Positions 63,762-64,000 of a DNA stretch of 64,000 nucleotides are shown in pieces. The notes beneath the pieces are model-generated. The model ran no database searches and was not told the origin of the DNA. It was given only the letters and a program-made list of their open reading frames with translations. The DNA comes from an uncultured Lachnospiraceae bacterium (GTDB lineage: Bacteria > Bacillota > Clostridia > Lachnospirales > Lachnospiraceae). The stretch spans positions 4,316 to 68,315 of the forward strand of contig CAJUFE010000010.1 of the NCBI GenBank assembly GCA_910585635.1, read 5' to 3'. How positions within the stretch are numbered: the stretch's first letter is position 1; each line of letters starts with the position of its first letter. Made by a program: the position numbers and the translations under genes.

Positions 63762-64000
63762 TCAGCTCAGCTGGGGCCGCAATTCACTGAACAGCTCCCG
63801 GCGGTAGGTGGGATCCTCCATGACACGCTGGATGTCATCCGAGCGGTTTTGGGTCATCAAAAAGTGGATCATGGCAAGGGTCTGCTCTTCCACCTTATCT
63901 GTGACGGATCTCGTAACTTCCTTTGTGACGGATTCCGTGACTTCTTTTGTGACGGATTCCGTGACTTCTTTTGTGACGGATTCCGTGACTTCTTTTGTGA
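63762..64000 (-). CDS. C-terminal part of a protein with coiled-coil repeats (runs off the window)
   Basis: Partial gene, 3' end at 63762 (TGA), continuing beyond the window. The visible 79 residues start with an eight-residue repeat VTKEVTES, encoded by 24-bp units at 63901, 63925, 63949 and 63973, then VEEQTLAMIHFLMTQNRSDDI and a short charged tail ending ELRPQLS. This tail style is common in Rpn/PD-(D/E)XK transposase-like proteins of gut Clostridia, but the diagnostic N-terminus is not in the window. The repeat would form a coiled coil. Family uncertain. Confidence 0.65.
   Translation of the reverse strand, partial: TKEVTESVTKEVTESVTKEVTESVTKEVTRSVTDKVEEQTLAMIHFLMTQNRSDDIQRVMEDPTYRRELFSELRPQLS

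Noticed and set aside
1..64000. tRNA or rRNA genes
   Set aside because: I saw no cloverleaf with the usual GGTTCRANNCC arm or rRNA-like stretch; a tRNAscan run would settle this.

Overview
The window looks like a chromosome segment of a GC-rich, anaerobic, spore-forming Gram-positive of the Clostridia, most likely Lachnospiraceae. The reasons are a cotJABC spore-coat operon, a Trp T-box leader, a Bce-type peptide-sensing module, lipoprotein signal peptides, a glycyl radical enzyme with its activase, strong AGGAGG ribosome binding sites, and GlnRS of the direct-charging type. Three blocks differ from the GC-rich background: the CRISPR-cas locus (about 27.4-36.9 kb), a clearly AT-rich glycan island (about 54.6-63.4 kb), and short intergenic spacers.

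Layout. 0-5 kb: a MerR regulator, an aldo/keto reductase with a ferredoxin tail, a DUF362 protein, an ImmA/IrrE remnant, and an unusual XRE-PurM fusion. 5-10 kb: a Bce-like operon on the minus strand (response regulator, histidine kinase, ABC ATPase, permease). 10-20 kb: a small hypothetical gene, sbcD-sbcC, a membrane-anchored clostripain-family protease, and cotJA-cotJB-cotJC. 20-27 kb: a Uma2-type protein, an MBL-fold hydrolase, a flavin lipoprotein reductase, glnS and a MocR/PdxR regulator. 27.4-36.8 kb: a complete type I-C CRISPR-Cas system. Its order is promoter, cas3, cas5c, cas8c, cas7, cas4, cas1, cas2, leader, then an array of 22 repeats, all read on the minus strand. 37-42.3 kb: a DeoR regulator, a glycyl radical enzyme, its activase, and a broken fructose-6-phosphate-aldolase-like gene. 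42.4-48 kb: a Trp T-box and trpB2, a YtxH-like acidic protein, a toxin-antitoxin pair with a palindromic operator, and small membrane or lipoproteins. 48-51.3 kb: a TetM-like ribosomal GTPase fused to a YacP/Rae1-like NYN nuclease domain.

The most striking locus is 51.6-54.1 kb. A Hin-like serine recombinase gene is followed by two inverted 26-bp sites, each with 12-bp half-sites around a 2-bp core (GT in one, AC in the other). They bracket a 176-bp segment that carries a good promoter pointing away from the next gene. That next gene encodes a TnpB-like protein in which the aligned RuvC catalytic positions all appear substituted, while the zinc ribbon is kept. I read this as a phase-variable promoter switch controlling a nuclease-dead TnpB-like, possibly RNA-guided, regulator. 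It sits directly upstream of an AT-rich surface-glycan island. The island holds a CDP-glycerol-transferase-like enzyme, three GT2 enzymes, a radical SAM enzyme, a divergent AKR-ferredoxin fusion and a pyruvyl transferase. Its right edge abuts a 5'-truncated ribulose-phosphate 3-epimerase fragment.

A second window-wide feature is the number of short tandem repeats that stay in frame inside otherwise conserved genes (histidine kinase, sbcD, clostripain, cotJB, the gene at 45.3 kb, the GTPase-NYN fusion, and the partial gene at the right end), with further tandem repeats between genes. All assignments rest on reading the sequence and on remembered family motifs; no database search was run.
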